A stretch of DNA of 41,018 nt from a virus: positions 1-41,018 of the IMG/VR virus record IMGVR_UViG_3300045973_001497; one strand, given 5' to 3'. Position 1 is the stretch's first letter, and each line of letters opens with the position of its first letter. Shown one piece after another: positions 7,569-14,057 of the stretch. The notes below the pieces were generated by a model. The model was not told the origin of the DNA. It ran no database searches and was given only the letters and a program-made list of their open reading frames with translations. The position numbers and the translations under genes were made by a program.

Positions 7569-7597
7569 AGTGTAAACGGTTAACCGTTATCGGTCAA
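7569..7597 (-). promoter_or_regulatory. Leftward early promoter (PL-like)
   Basis: On the minus strand, TTGACC (7597-7592, 5/6 of the -35 consensus), a spacer of exactly 17 bp (7591-7575) and TACACT (7574-7569, 4/6 of -10). The spacer is filled by the operator palindrome, so repressor binding would block RNA polymerase directly. It drives the thirteen-gene leftward operon. Confidence 0.75.
7573..7590. promoter_or_regulatory. Repressor operator, left
   Basis: TAAACGGTTAACCGTTAT, containing the perfect 14-bp palindrome AACGGTTAACCGTT at 7575-7588. It differs by one base from the site at 8782-8799 in front of the Cro-like gene. Two near-identical palindromes on early promoters flanking a repressor gene are the classical signature of phage immunity operators. 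Confidence 0.8.
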
Positions 7598-7634
7598 ACG
7601 TTAATTTAAATATTTTTAACCTGACTGCAGCAGT

Positions 7635-8195
7635 TCATGATTTGACGGACGATCCGCAATATCGGCACTTGATTGCAGCCAGTTTGATTTCTTCGGCACA
7701 AAATGGGCAGGTTTTTGTATGCTTCGCCCACTCAGTTTCTGTTACTTCTTCGACGGGCCCAGATGCTTTCTCGAGAGTGTTGATCGTTTTGCTTCCAATT
7801 GCATCAATTAAGTCAACAATTTTTTCGTTTTTAATACCTGCGGCTTTGGCGCTGTTTACTATGTGTCGATCTAGATCTGCGCTAGTTTGGGCGAGTCGCT
7901 GTGCAGTTTCAGTTTTTGCCAGCGGTGAGAGTAGGTGGCGGAAGAATCTCAATAAAGGAGGCGCAGACTTATAGACTAAATAGCTAACCAAACCAATAAT
8001 GATCAGCCCGATGGGTGGAGATGGTTTAGCTGCTTGGCTAACGATAAAAACGAAATAAAGCAACCATGCAAAGCTAATCATTCGTGCCTCTTTGCTATAG
8101 CCTTCTTTGAGTGTTACCCAGCTAAAAAAATAGGGCATGAGCAATATTCCAAACCCTAAAGCTAGTCCTACTTTCTTGTTTTTTTTAGCTGCCAT
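7635..8195 (-). CDS. Membrane protein with C-terminal zinc ribbon, candidate lysogenic conversion gene
   Basis: 186-aa protein. Two hydrophobic segments near residues 10-26 and 40-54, plus one at ~60-78 (IGLIIIGLVSYLVYKSA), are consistent with two or three membrane helices. A helical cytoplasmic stretch follows (~85-155). It ends in a zinc ribbon, CPFCAEEIKLAAIKCRYCG. It is downstream of the repressor on the same strand (59-nt gap), so it is probably expressed in the lysogen. Terminal ribbons of this CPxCAE...KCxxCG type occur on many bacterial membrane and sensor proteins. A superinfection-exclusion or host-altering role is inference from position and topology. No strong Shine-Dalgarno is seen before the ATG. 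Confidence 0.7.
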   Translation of the reverse strand: MAAKKNKKVGLALGFGILLMPYFFSWVTLKEGYSKEARMISFAWLLYFVFIVSQAAKPSPPIGLIIIGLVSYLVYKSAPPLLRFFRHLLSPLAKTETAQRLAQTSADLDRHIVNSAKAAGIKNEKIVDLIDAIGSKTINTLEKASGPVEEVTETEWAKHTKTCPFCAEEIKLAAIKCRYCGSSVKS

Positions 8196-8254
8196 AGTAA
8201 AAAAGTTATTTGAAGTTTAAAAAAAAGATGTTGCCCACGACTTGAATGCGGGGG

Positions 8255-8737
8255 TTAGGCTGCTTTCTTTTTATTGTCACTCGTGTTGTGACCCTCCAGT
8301 GTTTTTGCCATACGAATGCCTAAATCTTGCGCATTTTCTGGATCTGTCCAAAGTTTATCAATGATGGGTTTTGCTTGCTCTCTTGTCAAACTGTCAACAT
8401 CAATTAGTGCGAGTCTGAGCGTTTCAATTGCTGCGGCAACGCCTGATGGTATTCCGTACTGTGTGTATTGCCCGTGTGCAACGTGTTGCTGTTTTTCTTG
8501 TTGCGCGAGCATGTTGCCTTTACCTGTGGCTAGCCAGCCGGGCGAGACTTTGCATATGTCCGCAATTTGCGCGGTGTAACCAGATGATTCAGCGGTCCAC
8601 TCCATTTCAGCGATGGTGGACTGGGCTGTCCCTAGCGCTTTAGCGAGCGCATGCTGCGTCAGTTGGGCATGTAGCCTGGTTTTTTTGACGCGCTCACCGA
8701 ACGCGCTGCGAATTTTTTTGTTTATCGGTTTACCCAT
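8255..8737 (-). CDS. XRE-family phage repressor (CI-like, no protease domain)
   Basis: 160-aa repressor candidate. An N-terminal helix-turn-helix of the XRE/Cro-CI type spans ~12-70 (FGERVKKTRLHAQLTQHAL, LGTAQSTIAEME, then CKVSPGWLATGKG). The C-terminal half is helical and lacks the S24 LexA-type self-cleaving peptidase (no Ser-Lys dyad region, and too short), so induction would not follow simple RecA-stimulated autocleavage. It is divergent from the small Cro-like gene, with the operator between them. A minus-strand promoter (8779-8751) overlaps the same control region. Confidence 0.85.
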   Translation of the reverse strand: MGKPINKKIRSAFGERVKKTRLHAQLTQHALAKALGTAQSTIAEMEWTAESSGYTAQIADICKVSPGWLATGKGNMLAQQEKQQHVAHGQYTQYGIPSGVAAAIETLRLALIDVDSLTREQAKPIIDKLWTDPENAQDLGIRMAKTLEGHNTSDNKKKAA

Positions 8738-8750
8738 AACCTTAACTCTA

Positions 8751-8779
8751 CTTATAAAAATATCGGTAGGCCGCTACAA
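8751..8779 (-). promoter_or_regulatory. Candidate repressor-maintenance promoter (PRM-like)
   Basis: Minus strand: TTGTAG (8779-8774), 17-bp spacer, TATAAG (8756-8751, 5/6 of -10). Transcription would begin about 7 nt before the repressor ATG, giving a very short leader. The -35 is weak, as expected for an activated or autoregulated promoter; the operator at 8782-8799 lies immediately upstream of it. Confidence 0.5.
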
Positions 8780-8802
8780 AATAAACGGTTATCCGTTATA
8801 GT
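8773..8802 (+). promoter_or_regulatory. Candidate rightward early promoter (PR-like)
   Basis: By analogy with the left promoter, the operator (8784-8797) should lie between -35 and -10. TATAGT at 8797-8802 is a fair -10; the best -35 is weak (GCTACA, 18-bp spacing). Transcription would then start at about the ATG of the Cro-like gene. An alternative is TTTACC (8729-8734) with TATAAA (8753-8758), which would give a longer leader. Confidence 0.35.
8782..8799. promoter_or_regulatory. Repressor operator, right
   Basis: TAAACGGTTATCCGTTAT with inverted arms AACGG and CCGTT; 17 of 18 bases match the left operator at 7573-7590. It lies between the divergent repressor and Cro-like genes, only 10 bp before the Cro-like start codon. 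Confidence 0.8.
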
Positions 8803-8808
8803 TGAGGC

Positions 8809-9033
8809 ATGAATTGGAAAGAAATCATCTCTACGTTGTCCGAGCAGGGACATACGCAGCCCGAAATCGCTCGTTTTTGTGCTTGTGGACAGGCCACGAT
8901 CAGTGATCTGGCTACAGGTAAGACGAAAAGTCCACGCTACGAAATAGGCGCAAGGTTGCTTGAACTGATGGAAATGGATAACGCGCAACAAGCGTCGGCT
9001 GAGCCAGCCGCTCAAGGGGGAGTCAATGCCTGA
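8809..9033 (+). CDS. Cro-like small XRE/HTH regulator
   Basis: 74-aa protein with a helix-turn-helix (residues ~5-45: IISTLSEQGHTQPEIARFC, GQATISDLATGKTKSPR) and a short C-terminal helix. It is the first gene rightward of the repressor, as Cro is, and probably competes with it for the 18-bp operators. The only Shine-Dalgarno-like bases (GAGG) are one base from the ATG, too close, so translation from a near-leaderless mRNA is possible. The next ATG (9026) overlaps its end. Confidence 0.75.
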   Translation: MNWKEIISTLSEQGHTQPEIARFCACGQATISDLATGKTKSPRYEIGARLLELMEMDNAQQASAEPAAQGGVNA

Positions 9034-9232
9034 ATTCAATAAGCAGTGGGATGGTGTCCCACGTTTTTCTACGCTGCCCGATTGGGATGGGGTCCCTCGC
9101 TTGGAGGCTTGGATTGCAGCATCTTCTCGGCCTCGGCTGCTGCCAAGGCGTGTGTTGCCATATCGATCGCTAGTGGCGAGGTGCTTTTCAATTGCTTTGC
9201 TGCGGCAATCTGCTTTTGGAGATCGTCCTTGA
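9026..9232 (+). pseudogene. Possible truncated VapE-type gene start
   Basis: ATG at 9026 lies behind AAGGGGGA and overlaps the Cro-like stop by 8 nt, so it looks coupled. The first ~32 residues contain the VapE domain-opening motif twice (KQWDGVPRF, then PDWDGVPRLEAWIAAS). After that the frame reads antisense to the leftward gene 9069-9347 and loses any VapE similarity (Arg/Leu-rich). I read it as the front of a VapE-like gene cut off by the arrival of the leftward genes; only about 9026-9120 looks meaningful. A functional short peptide cannot be ruled out. Confidence 0.4.
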
Positions 9233-9347
9233 GCTGCGCAGGATTCACCTGCTGGCACAGGGCTTGGGTCAATATTCCAAGCGCTTGTCCTTGCGCTTCT
9301 TTCAGTTCTGCGAAGCACTGCGCAATAAATTTTTCGTCTAATTTCAT
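9069..9347 (-). CDS. Small hypothetical protein (92 aa), opposite to operon
   Basis: 92-aa, strongly helical, Gln/Ala/Lys-rich protein (ELKEAQGQALGILTQALCQQ, LKDDLQKQIAAAKQL). The ATG at 9347 is preceded by AAAGGGCACGGCC, nearly the same leader as the next leftward gene (AAAGGCCACAGCC), which supports both as real and co-transcribed. Its Pro-rich tail overlaps the truncated VapE-like frame antisense. Function unknown. Confidence 0.55.
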   Translation of the reverse strand: MKLDEKFIAQCFAELKEAQGQALGILTQALCQQVNPAQLKDDLQKQIAAAKQLKSTSPLAIDMATHALAAAEAEKMLQSKPPSEGPHPNRAA

Positions 9348-9383
9348 GGCCGTGCCCTTTCATGATGAGGTGTCTGTATGAAC

Positions 9384-9677
9384 TCAGTTTTTCCGGCCGC
9401 TGTCTGTTTGCGCCGCCTTCCATGCGGCGAAGTGGCTGCGACTCTCGGCATTGACTTTGCAACCATTCGCACGGCACCAGTCGGCAAACATCCTCGGCTC
9501 GATGTACACGCGGATGGTGGCTTTGCCTTCGCGCCGGAGTTGCATCTCCGCTTGCTGGACACGATGAACAAATTCGGTATAGCTGTCGTGGAATGTCGCG
9601 CCGTCTTCCATTACGGCTCTGGCGTCCGTCCATTGCGCCTCGGTGAAAAAGGGGATGGCAATGCCTTGTGATTTCAT
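9384..9677 (-). CDS. Small conserved-looking prophage protein (97 aa)
   Basis: 97-aa product starting MKSQGIAIPFFTEAQW; this ATG is chosen over an upstream one because AAAGG is well spaced before it. The sequence has a helical core (SYTEFVHRVQQAEMQLRR), a strand (KATIRVYIEP) and a final FADWCRANGCKVN helix-turn. I recognise this pattern from short prophage proteins of beta/gammaproteobacteria with no assigned role. It runs opposite to the early rightward operon and shares a 152-bp divergent control region with the CII-like gene. Confidence 0.65.
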   Translation of the reverse strand: MKSQGIAIPFFTEAQWTDARAVMEDGATFHDSYTEFVHRVQQAEMQLRREGKATIRVYIEPRMFADWCRANGCKVNAESRSHFAAWKAAQTDSGRKN

Positions 9678-9756
9678 GGCTGTGGCCTTTCGTATGTGGT
9701 CGTTTGGGAATGTCCATTTTATGAAGGTGTCCACGGTCACCAATTTCTGTTTTTTG

Positions 9757-9770
9757 CTGCATGCATGCAG
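9757..9770. promoter_or_regulatory. Perfect 14-bp palindrome in divergent control region
   Basis: CTGCATGCATGCAG, between the leftward 97-aa gene and the CII-like gene. It is not related to the repressor operators. A binding site for another dimeric regulator, perhaps encoded nearby, is likely but unproven. Confidence 0.45.
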
Positions 9771-9829
9771 TGTCATTTTTTTTGTCTATTTGAGCCACAC
9801 AACGGCTCTCAACAATGTTGCGAGGTGTC

Positions 9830-10198
9830 ATGAACCAAGTCTCTTTACCTATTGATGTGTCGCCTAAAGAGGTAGCACGCAAGCGCACGCTGGGCGATTC
9901 GCTGGCTATGTGCGCCGAGTTGGCGGGGTTCACTTTTGACAAAGAGTTGCAGCGCCAACTGGGCGTTGACAAGGCGCAGTTCAGTCGCTGGATGTCAGGC
10001 ACCGAGGGCATTGTGTGGCCTAAGTTTTCGGCTTTGATGGATGCGTGCGGTAACGACGCACCGCTGTTTTGGATGCTGCACCAGCGTGGCTACGATTTGG
10101 AGTCGGTGCGAAAGCTAGAAACCGAGACGCAAAAAGAAAACCGCCTGTTGCGTCAACAGGTGGATTCACTTCGGTTCTTGTTGATGGGGGCTAAGTGA
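9830..10198 (+). CDS. CII-like transcriptional activator
   Basis: 122-aa protein; ATG at 9830 follows GAGGTG at good spacing, preferred over the upstream ATG at 9815. The helix-turn-helix reads LQRQLGVDKAQFSRW, followed by WPKFSALMDAC, closely matching the lambda CII pattern (GVDKSQISRW ... PKFSMLL). A C-terminal coiled-coil segment (ETQKENRLLRQQVDSL) could mediate oligomerisation. In lambda, CII activates repressor and integrase promoters during lysogenisation; the position between Cro-like and replication genes is the same here. Its stop overlaps the next ATG (TGATG). Confidence 0.65.
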   Translation: MNQVSLPIDVSPKEVARKRTLGDSLAMCAELAGFTFDKELQRQLGVDKAQFSRWMSGTEGIVWPKFSALMDACGNDAPLFWMLHQRGYDLESVRKLETETQKENRLLRQQVDSLRFLLMGAK

Positions 10199-10494
10199 TG
10201 CGCCCCGCAGGTGAAGTAAGCATGGCGCTTCTAAAGGCCGCCAAAGATTTATTTGTGGATGGCCGTGGTGCAACATTGGCCGAGTTGGCTGAGAGGGCAT
10301 GTGTAGGCCGCGATGCTGCACGCACGCACCTGCCAAAGCTCAAGAGTCGGGGGCATATGCAGATCATTGGCTCCCGCCGTGTGGACTACCGCAACCGCCC
10401 CGTGGCTGAATACGCGCCTGTCGACCCCGATGCGCCGGTGATAGGTGAAGGCTGGGTGAACCTTGGCAACTGCCTGAGTGGCTGGGCGAGGTAA
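10198..10494 (+). CDS. Winged-helix phage protein ahead of the replication gene
   Basis: 98-aa protein; ATG at 10198 overlaps the CII-like stop by one base (a GTG three bases earlier is the alternative). The N-terminal two-thirds form a winged helix: ATLAELAERACVGRDAARTH (helix-turn-helix), LPKLKSRGHMQIIGSRRVDY (recognition helix and wing). The tail is Pro/Asp-rich. A role in replication initiation or early regulation is likely from its place directly before the primase-helicase; not proven. Confidence 0.6.
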   Translation: MRPAGEVSMALLKAAKDLFVDGRGATLAELAERACVGRDAARTHLPKLKSRGHMQIIGSRRVDYRNRPVAEYAPVDPDAPVIGEGWVNLGNCLSGWAR

Positions 10495-10502
10495 GCATCA
10501 GC

Positions 10503-12881
10503 ATGAGCGATAAACAAACCCCGGTGGTGGTGCCTCCGGTTTGGGACAGTATCCCCGCAGAGCTGGCGAATCGCCAGCAGTGGGTGCTATGGAAGTTCGA
10601 GCATAAAGAAGGCTCAGCCAAGCCTGCCAAGGTGCCTTACTACGTGATGGGTGGGCGCCGCACGGGCGGTCAGGGTGAAGATCGTGATCGTCAGCGCCTT
10701 GCTACTTTAGCTGTAGTGCGCCGTGCGTATGAGCGCGGCGGCTGGTCGGGCATAGGTTTTGGATTTTTGCCCGATGACGGTTTGATTGGCATCGACATCG
10801 ATGGCGCGATTGACCTAGCTACTGGCGAGGTGAGTGAGCGTTGTGCAAGCATCATCAAGGCGGCGGGCAGCTTCACAGAATACTCGGTGAGTGGCAAGGG
10901 TGTGCACATCATCGTGCACGGTAAGACCGATACCAACAAGTTCAATGACATTGGCTTAGAGGTGTTTTGTGGGTCTCAATTTTTCATATTCACTGGCAAG
11001 CACTACCCCGAAACGCCAACTGAAGTTTTACCGATTGATGAAGATGTACTTAAACGTCTGCACAAAACGATTGACGACGCCAAAGAGGCGGCACGCATCA
11101 AACGCCACCCACCCGCAACAGCCAAACTACCTACGGCTAAACCAGCGGTGGCGCAAGACGGTAGCGATGATTTCAAGCATGTCAACGAAGTGGCGATGTT
11201 GTCGCTGCAGGCGTGGGTGCCTTCATTGTTTCCGTCTGCGCTGCAAAAAGGGCAGGGGTTTAGGGTCAGTAGTAAGTCGCTGAATCGCCAGCTGCAAGAA
11301 GACCTAAGCATCATGCCCGAGGGTATTGTGGACTTCGGTGTTGCCGACATGGGCGACCCCAAGCAAGGCAAGCGCACGCCAATTGACTTGGTGATGGAGT
11401 GGTTGCCCACGGCTAAACCCGGAGAGGCTCTGCATTGGCTTGCGCAGAGGGTTGGTGTTGAGTTGACCAAGCCCGCGCAGAAAAATCAAAAACCACCTCG
11501 CGCGATCGCTCCGGCTCCCGCTGGGGATGCTGATAACGCGCAAGATGACGGTGTTGAGTTTGTTGATGTGATTGAGCGTTTGGTGCTGCACCGTGGACGT
11601 CCGATGGACTGCCGCGAAAACGTCATGTACTGCTTGCAGCTTGACCCCACGCTCAAAGATTTGGTCAAGCAAAACGACTTCACCCACCTGATCGAGCGCA
11701 GTCGTACCACCCCATGGGGCCATCCAGCGGGAGATTGGAATGAGGAAGACGATTTGATGCTGGGTGAGTACCTGTTGCGCTCGTATGGCATGAGTGTCAA
11801 GGCCACAAGCACCCTGCGTAACGGCGTGCTCATGGCGGCGCGGTCATCAAAGTACAACCCTGTGCTAGACCTGATTCATTCTCAAAAATGGGATAGTGTG
11901 GATAGGCTTGAGCATTGGCTCACCGATGTGTACGAGGTTGAAGATCGGCCCTACACGCGTTTGATTGGCAAGTGTTTCATCATGGGCTTGGTAAAACGCG
12001 CGTTGCAACCTGGTTGCAAGTTCGACTACATGCTCATCATCAAGGGTGAGCAGGGTTTGAAGAAGTCCACGGCTTTTCGTGCGCTGGCGTATCCGTTTTT
12101 CACTGACAACGCCATCCGAATGGGTGACAAAGATTCGCTCATGGCTATGCAGCTGGTGTGGATTGCGGAGTCTGCTGAACTTGAGTCGCTCAACAAATCA
12201 GAGACGACGCAGATTAAGCAATTCTTGTCTGCGCAAGAGGACATGTTTCGCCCACCATACGGTTCGCAGCTCATTCGCGCCAAGCGACATAGTGTGAACG
12301 TGGGCACCACCAACGCTGACGAATTTTTGAAAGACGCCACAGGTGACCGACGCTTTTGGCCGCTTGAAGTGAAGGTGGTTAACGAAGATCTATTGGCGGG
12401 TATGCGCTTGCAGCTCTTCGCCGAGGCGCTGCACCGGCTCAATGCGGGTGAACCGTATTGGCCCAACAAAGAGCAAGAGAAAACGCTGGTGTTTCCCGAG
12501 CAGGCCCCGTTCAAGCGCACCGACACATGGGAAGACATCATCGATGCGTATGTCAATCGCGATTTGCCTGATAAGCATGACGACCCTAATTCACCTGTGA
12601 ACGCGAAGCGCGATTTCTTTAGTCGCGCCGAAATTTATGAGCGGGCTTTGCTCATCAAAGCAGATCGTATCGACGGTGCGGGCAACATGGATACGCGCAT
12701 TGGTAATGCCATGCGCATGTTGGGCTTTGACAAGCATCGGCAAACAACGGGTAAACGGACGCGCGGCTTTCTGCGACGTCCCCCGCTGCCCCCATTGGCA
12801 ACGCCTGAAAACGGGCCTGTCGACATGAATGAGGCCCACAGCGGCCCCGAAGCGAGTGAGGACGATGACTTACCGCTGTAA
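10503..12881 (+). CDS. Primase-polymerase/VapE-type replicative helicase
   Basis: 792-aa two-domain replication protein. Residues ~10-200 look like an archaeo-eukaryotic primase-type domain: GFLPDDGLIGIDIDGA with D98-I-D100 as metal ligands, then YSVSGKGVHIIVHGK. After a linker, the VapE (D5-like SF3-type) ATPase starts at QKWDSVDRLEHWL (~460), with Walker A GEQGLKKS (515-522), a Walker B region LVWIAESAEL, and GTTNADEFLKD leading to GDRRFWP (614-620). It would prime and unwind phage DNA in the host cytoplasm. It is followed directly by the repeat cluster taken as the origin. Confidence 0.88.
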   Translation: MSDKQTPVVVPPVWDSIPAELANRQQWVLWKFEHKEGSAKPAKVPYYVMGGRRTGGQGEDRDRQRLATLAVVRRAYERGGWSGIGFGFLPDDGLIGIDIDGAIDLATGEVSERCASIIKAAGSFTEYSVSGKGVHIIVHGKTDTNKFNDIGLEVFCGSQFFIFTGKHYPETPTEVLPIDEDVLKRLHKTIDDAKEAARIKRHPPATAKLPTAKPAVAQDGSDDFKHVNEVAMLSLQAWVPSLFPSALQKGQGFRVSSKSLNRQLQEDLSIMPEGIVDFGVADMGDPKQGKRTPIDLVMEWLPTAKPGEALHWLAQRVGVELTKPAQKNQKPPRAIAPAPAGDADNAQDDGVEFVDVIERLVLHRGRPMDCRENVMYCLQLDPTLKDLVKQNDFTHLIERSRTTPWGHPAGDWNEEDDLMLGEYLLRSYGMSVKATSTLRNGVLMAARSSKYNPVLDLIHSQKWDSVDRLEHWLTDVYEVEDRPYTRLIGKCFIMGLVKRALQPGCKFDYMLIIKGEQGLKKSTAFRALAYPFFTDNAIRMGDKDSLMAMQLVWIAESAELESLNKSETTQIKQFLSAQEDMFRPPYGSQLIRAKRHSVNVGTTNADEFLKDATGDRRFWPLEVKVVNEDLLAGMRLQLFAEALHRLNAGEPYWPNKEQEKTLVFPEQAPFKRTDTWEDIIDAYVNRDLPDKHDDPNSPVNAKRDFFSRAEIYERALLIKADRIDGAGNMDTRIGNAMRMLGFDKHRQTTGKRTRGFLRRPPLPPLATPENGPVDMNEAHSGPEASEDDDLPL

Positions 12882-12984
12882 CCCCTTTCTACGCAACGTA
12901 GCGGCTTTTGGTGGCTTTTGGATGCCACGCTGGTTGGTCACGCCCCGACGTCATGTCGGTCCTGTCGCCACCGCCTTCCAATCC

Positions 12985-13242
12985 GTCCACCGCGTCCACC
13001 CCCCGTCCATGGGGGGTGGACGCCGTAAGCTGTTGATTTTGTTTAGAAAACTTCCATCCGTCCACCCGTCCACCCCCTCAGGCACCTTTCTCATACGTGC
13101 ACACGTATGCACGGGGGCGCGTGTCTGCGCGCACGCGCACGGGCGCAGCTTACCTACACATAGGTGGACGGGTTGGACGGATGGACGGATTGAGTATTCA
13201 TGCGGGTTTGCGTCGTCCACCCTACGTCCACCTTGCGTCCAG
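12985..13242. repeat. Symmetric GTCCA repeat cluster, candidate replication origin
   Basis: This fills the 386-bp gene-free stretch 12882-13267. Twelve copies of GTCCA or its complement TGGAC occur: direct at 12985, 12994, 13005; inverted at 13016; direct at 13060, 13068; inverted at 13164, 13173, 13181; direct at 13215, 13226, 13237. Steps between neighbours are 8, 9 or 11 bp, close to one helical turn. GTAAGCTG (13025-13032) is mirrored by CAGCTTAC (13146-13153). The centre holds a near-palindrome, CATACGTG-CA-CACGTATG (13092-13109), and GCGCGTG/CACGCGC arms (13117-13138). Iteron clusters next to a helicase/primase gene usually mark origins; function here is inference. Confidence 0.55.
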
Positions 13243-13267
13243 TCTTTCAATTTCTTAGGAGCGAAAC

Positions 13268-13579
13268 ATGAACCAACAGCCCAGCCAGTCAGCAGCCAAG
13301 GTTGATTTGCGTCAGCATATGCCCGAAACCGCTAGGTGGGTGGCGGAAAAGCGTGTGGCGTTTGGCAAAGATTTCGTCAACGATTGCATTCGTCGTTCTT
13401 TGCAGGGTGAAGAGGGCCTGTTCTACGCGATAGAGCGCGGCCATGTACTCGGTACGCCTTTCCCAGCCACGCACATCATCGCGCATGACCAGCAGTTCGC
13501 ATTGATGACGGGCTGCTCGTTTGCCGCGTTCATGGTGGAGCCACCAAAGTCACAAGGGGCTGTCGATGGCGCGAATTGA
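13268..13579 (+). CDS. Hypothetical phage protein (103 aa)
   Basis: 103-aa protein with a clear AGGAG site before ATG 13268. Helical middle (TARWVAEKRVAFGKDFVNDC, RRSLQGEEGLFYAIERG) and a C-terminal strand-rich part (THIIAHDQQFALMTGCSFAAF). No known domain. Its position between origin and antiterminator resembles the ninX-type accessory gene region of lambdoid phages. It overlaps the next gene by 14 nt. Confidence 0.65.
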   Translation: MNQQPSQSAAKVDLRQHMPETARWVAEKRVAFGKDFVNDCIRRSLQGEEGLFYAIERGHVLGTPFPATHIIAHDQQFALMTGCSFAAFMVEPPKSQGAVDGAN

Positions 13580-13994
13580 TTGGATCAAACACCGACTCGA
13601 TAACTGGGCACTGTGGAAGGTGCGCGAATCCAGCGGTGGTCTTGGGTTTGCTACCAAGTCTGTTTTGCTATCCGATTTCTTTGATTGCAGCCGAGAAGCC
13701 CCGTTACCTATCGACGAAATCGATGCGGCCAAGACAGACCGCGCAGTCGAGGCACTCAAGTTAGGTAAGGGCCACATCTATGTAACCCTGCACCTCATCT
13801 ACATCAAGGGAATTGGCATTCGTGGCACCGCTCAACAAATGGGCCGCGCTGAATCCACCGTCAAAGCCAACCTCGATCAAGCGGACCATTTGCTTGCGCT
13901 CTATTTCAATGCCGAGCATGAGCGCGCTAAAACTGAGCGTGACCGCCTTCAATTCGAACGCATCAACGCTACAAAAAGGAGTTTGTCCACATAG
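13566..13994 (+). CDS. Antitermination protein Q-like
   Basis: 142-aa protein starting MARIDWIKHRLDNWALW at 13566. The N-terminal Trp-rich helix and the C-terminal sigma-like helix-turn-helix (VTLHLIYIKGIGIRGTAQQM, GRAESTVKANLDQAD) follow the layout of the phage Q antiterminator family (YY..G.. / ..GKRLQKAE). Family knowledge: Q binds DNA at the late promoter and loads onto RNA polymerase to read through the terminator just downstream. Here a candidate promoter (13983-14010) overlaps the gene's end and a strong terminator follows at 14058, so the context fits. Confidence 0.6.
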   Translation: MARIDWIKHRLDNWALWKVRESSGGLGFATKSVLLSDFFDCSREAPLPIDEIDAAKTDRAVEALKLGKGHIYVTLHLIYIKGIGIRGTAQQMGRAESTVKANLDQADHLLALYFNAEHERAKTERDRLQFERINATKRSLST

Positions 13995-14010
13995 ACTTTA
14001 TCTGTACATT
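13983..14010 (+). promoter_or_regulatory. Candidate late promoter (pR'-like)
   Basis: TTGTCC (13983-13988), 16-bp spacer, TACATT (14005-14010), each 4/6 of consensus. Transcription would start near 14017 and stop ~80 nt later at the terminator at 14058-14095 unless antiterminated. A hairpin (CTGTGG 14020-14025 with CCACAG 14049-14054) sits in this short leader. Confidence 0.4.
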
Positions 14011-14057
14011 TCAGGCAGGCTGTGGAGTTCGTGTCACCACCCGCTGCACCACAGTCC

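Noticed and set aside
7529-7634. Possible short gene or terminator between the leftward operon and the membrane protein gene
   Set aside because: Only promoter and operator signals are present; no hairpin with T-run on the minus strand and no frame with a start and ribosome site.
8255-8737. LexA/CI-type self-cleaving repressor
   Set aside because: The protein is too short, and no S24 Ser-Lys peptidase region is visible after the helix-turn-helix.
8752-10011. 419-codon open frame on the minus strand across the immunity/early region
   Set aside because: It runs antisense to the Cro-like and CII-like genes and overlaps better-supported minus-strand genes in another frame. Composition is Arg/Ser/His-rich with no domain pattern and no ribosome binding site.
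12951-13250. 99-codon minus-strand frame (and a plus-strand one) over the repeat cluster
   Set aside because: The translated WTDGW/VDGWT repeats come from the GTCCA DNA repeats; no ribosome binding site, and the symmetric DNA structure explains the sequence better.
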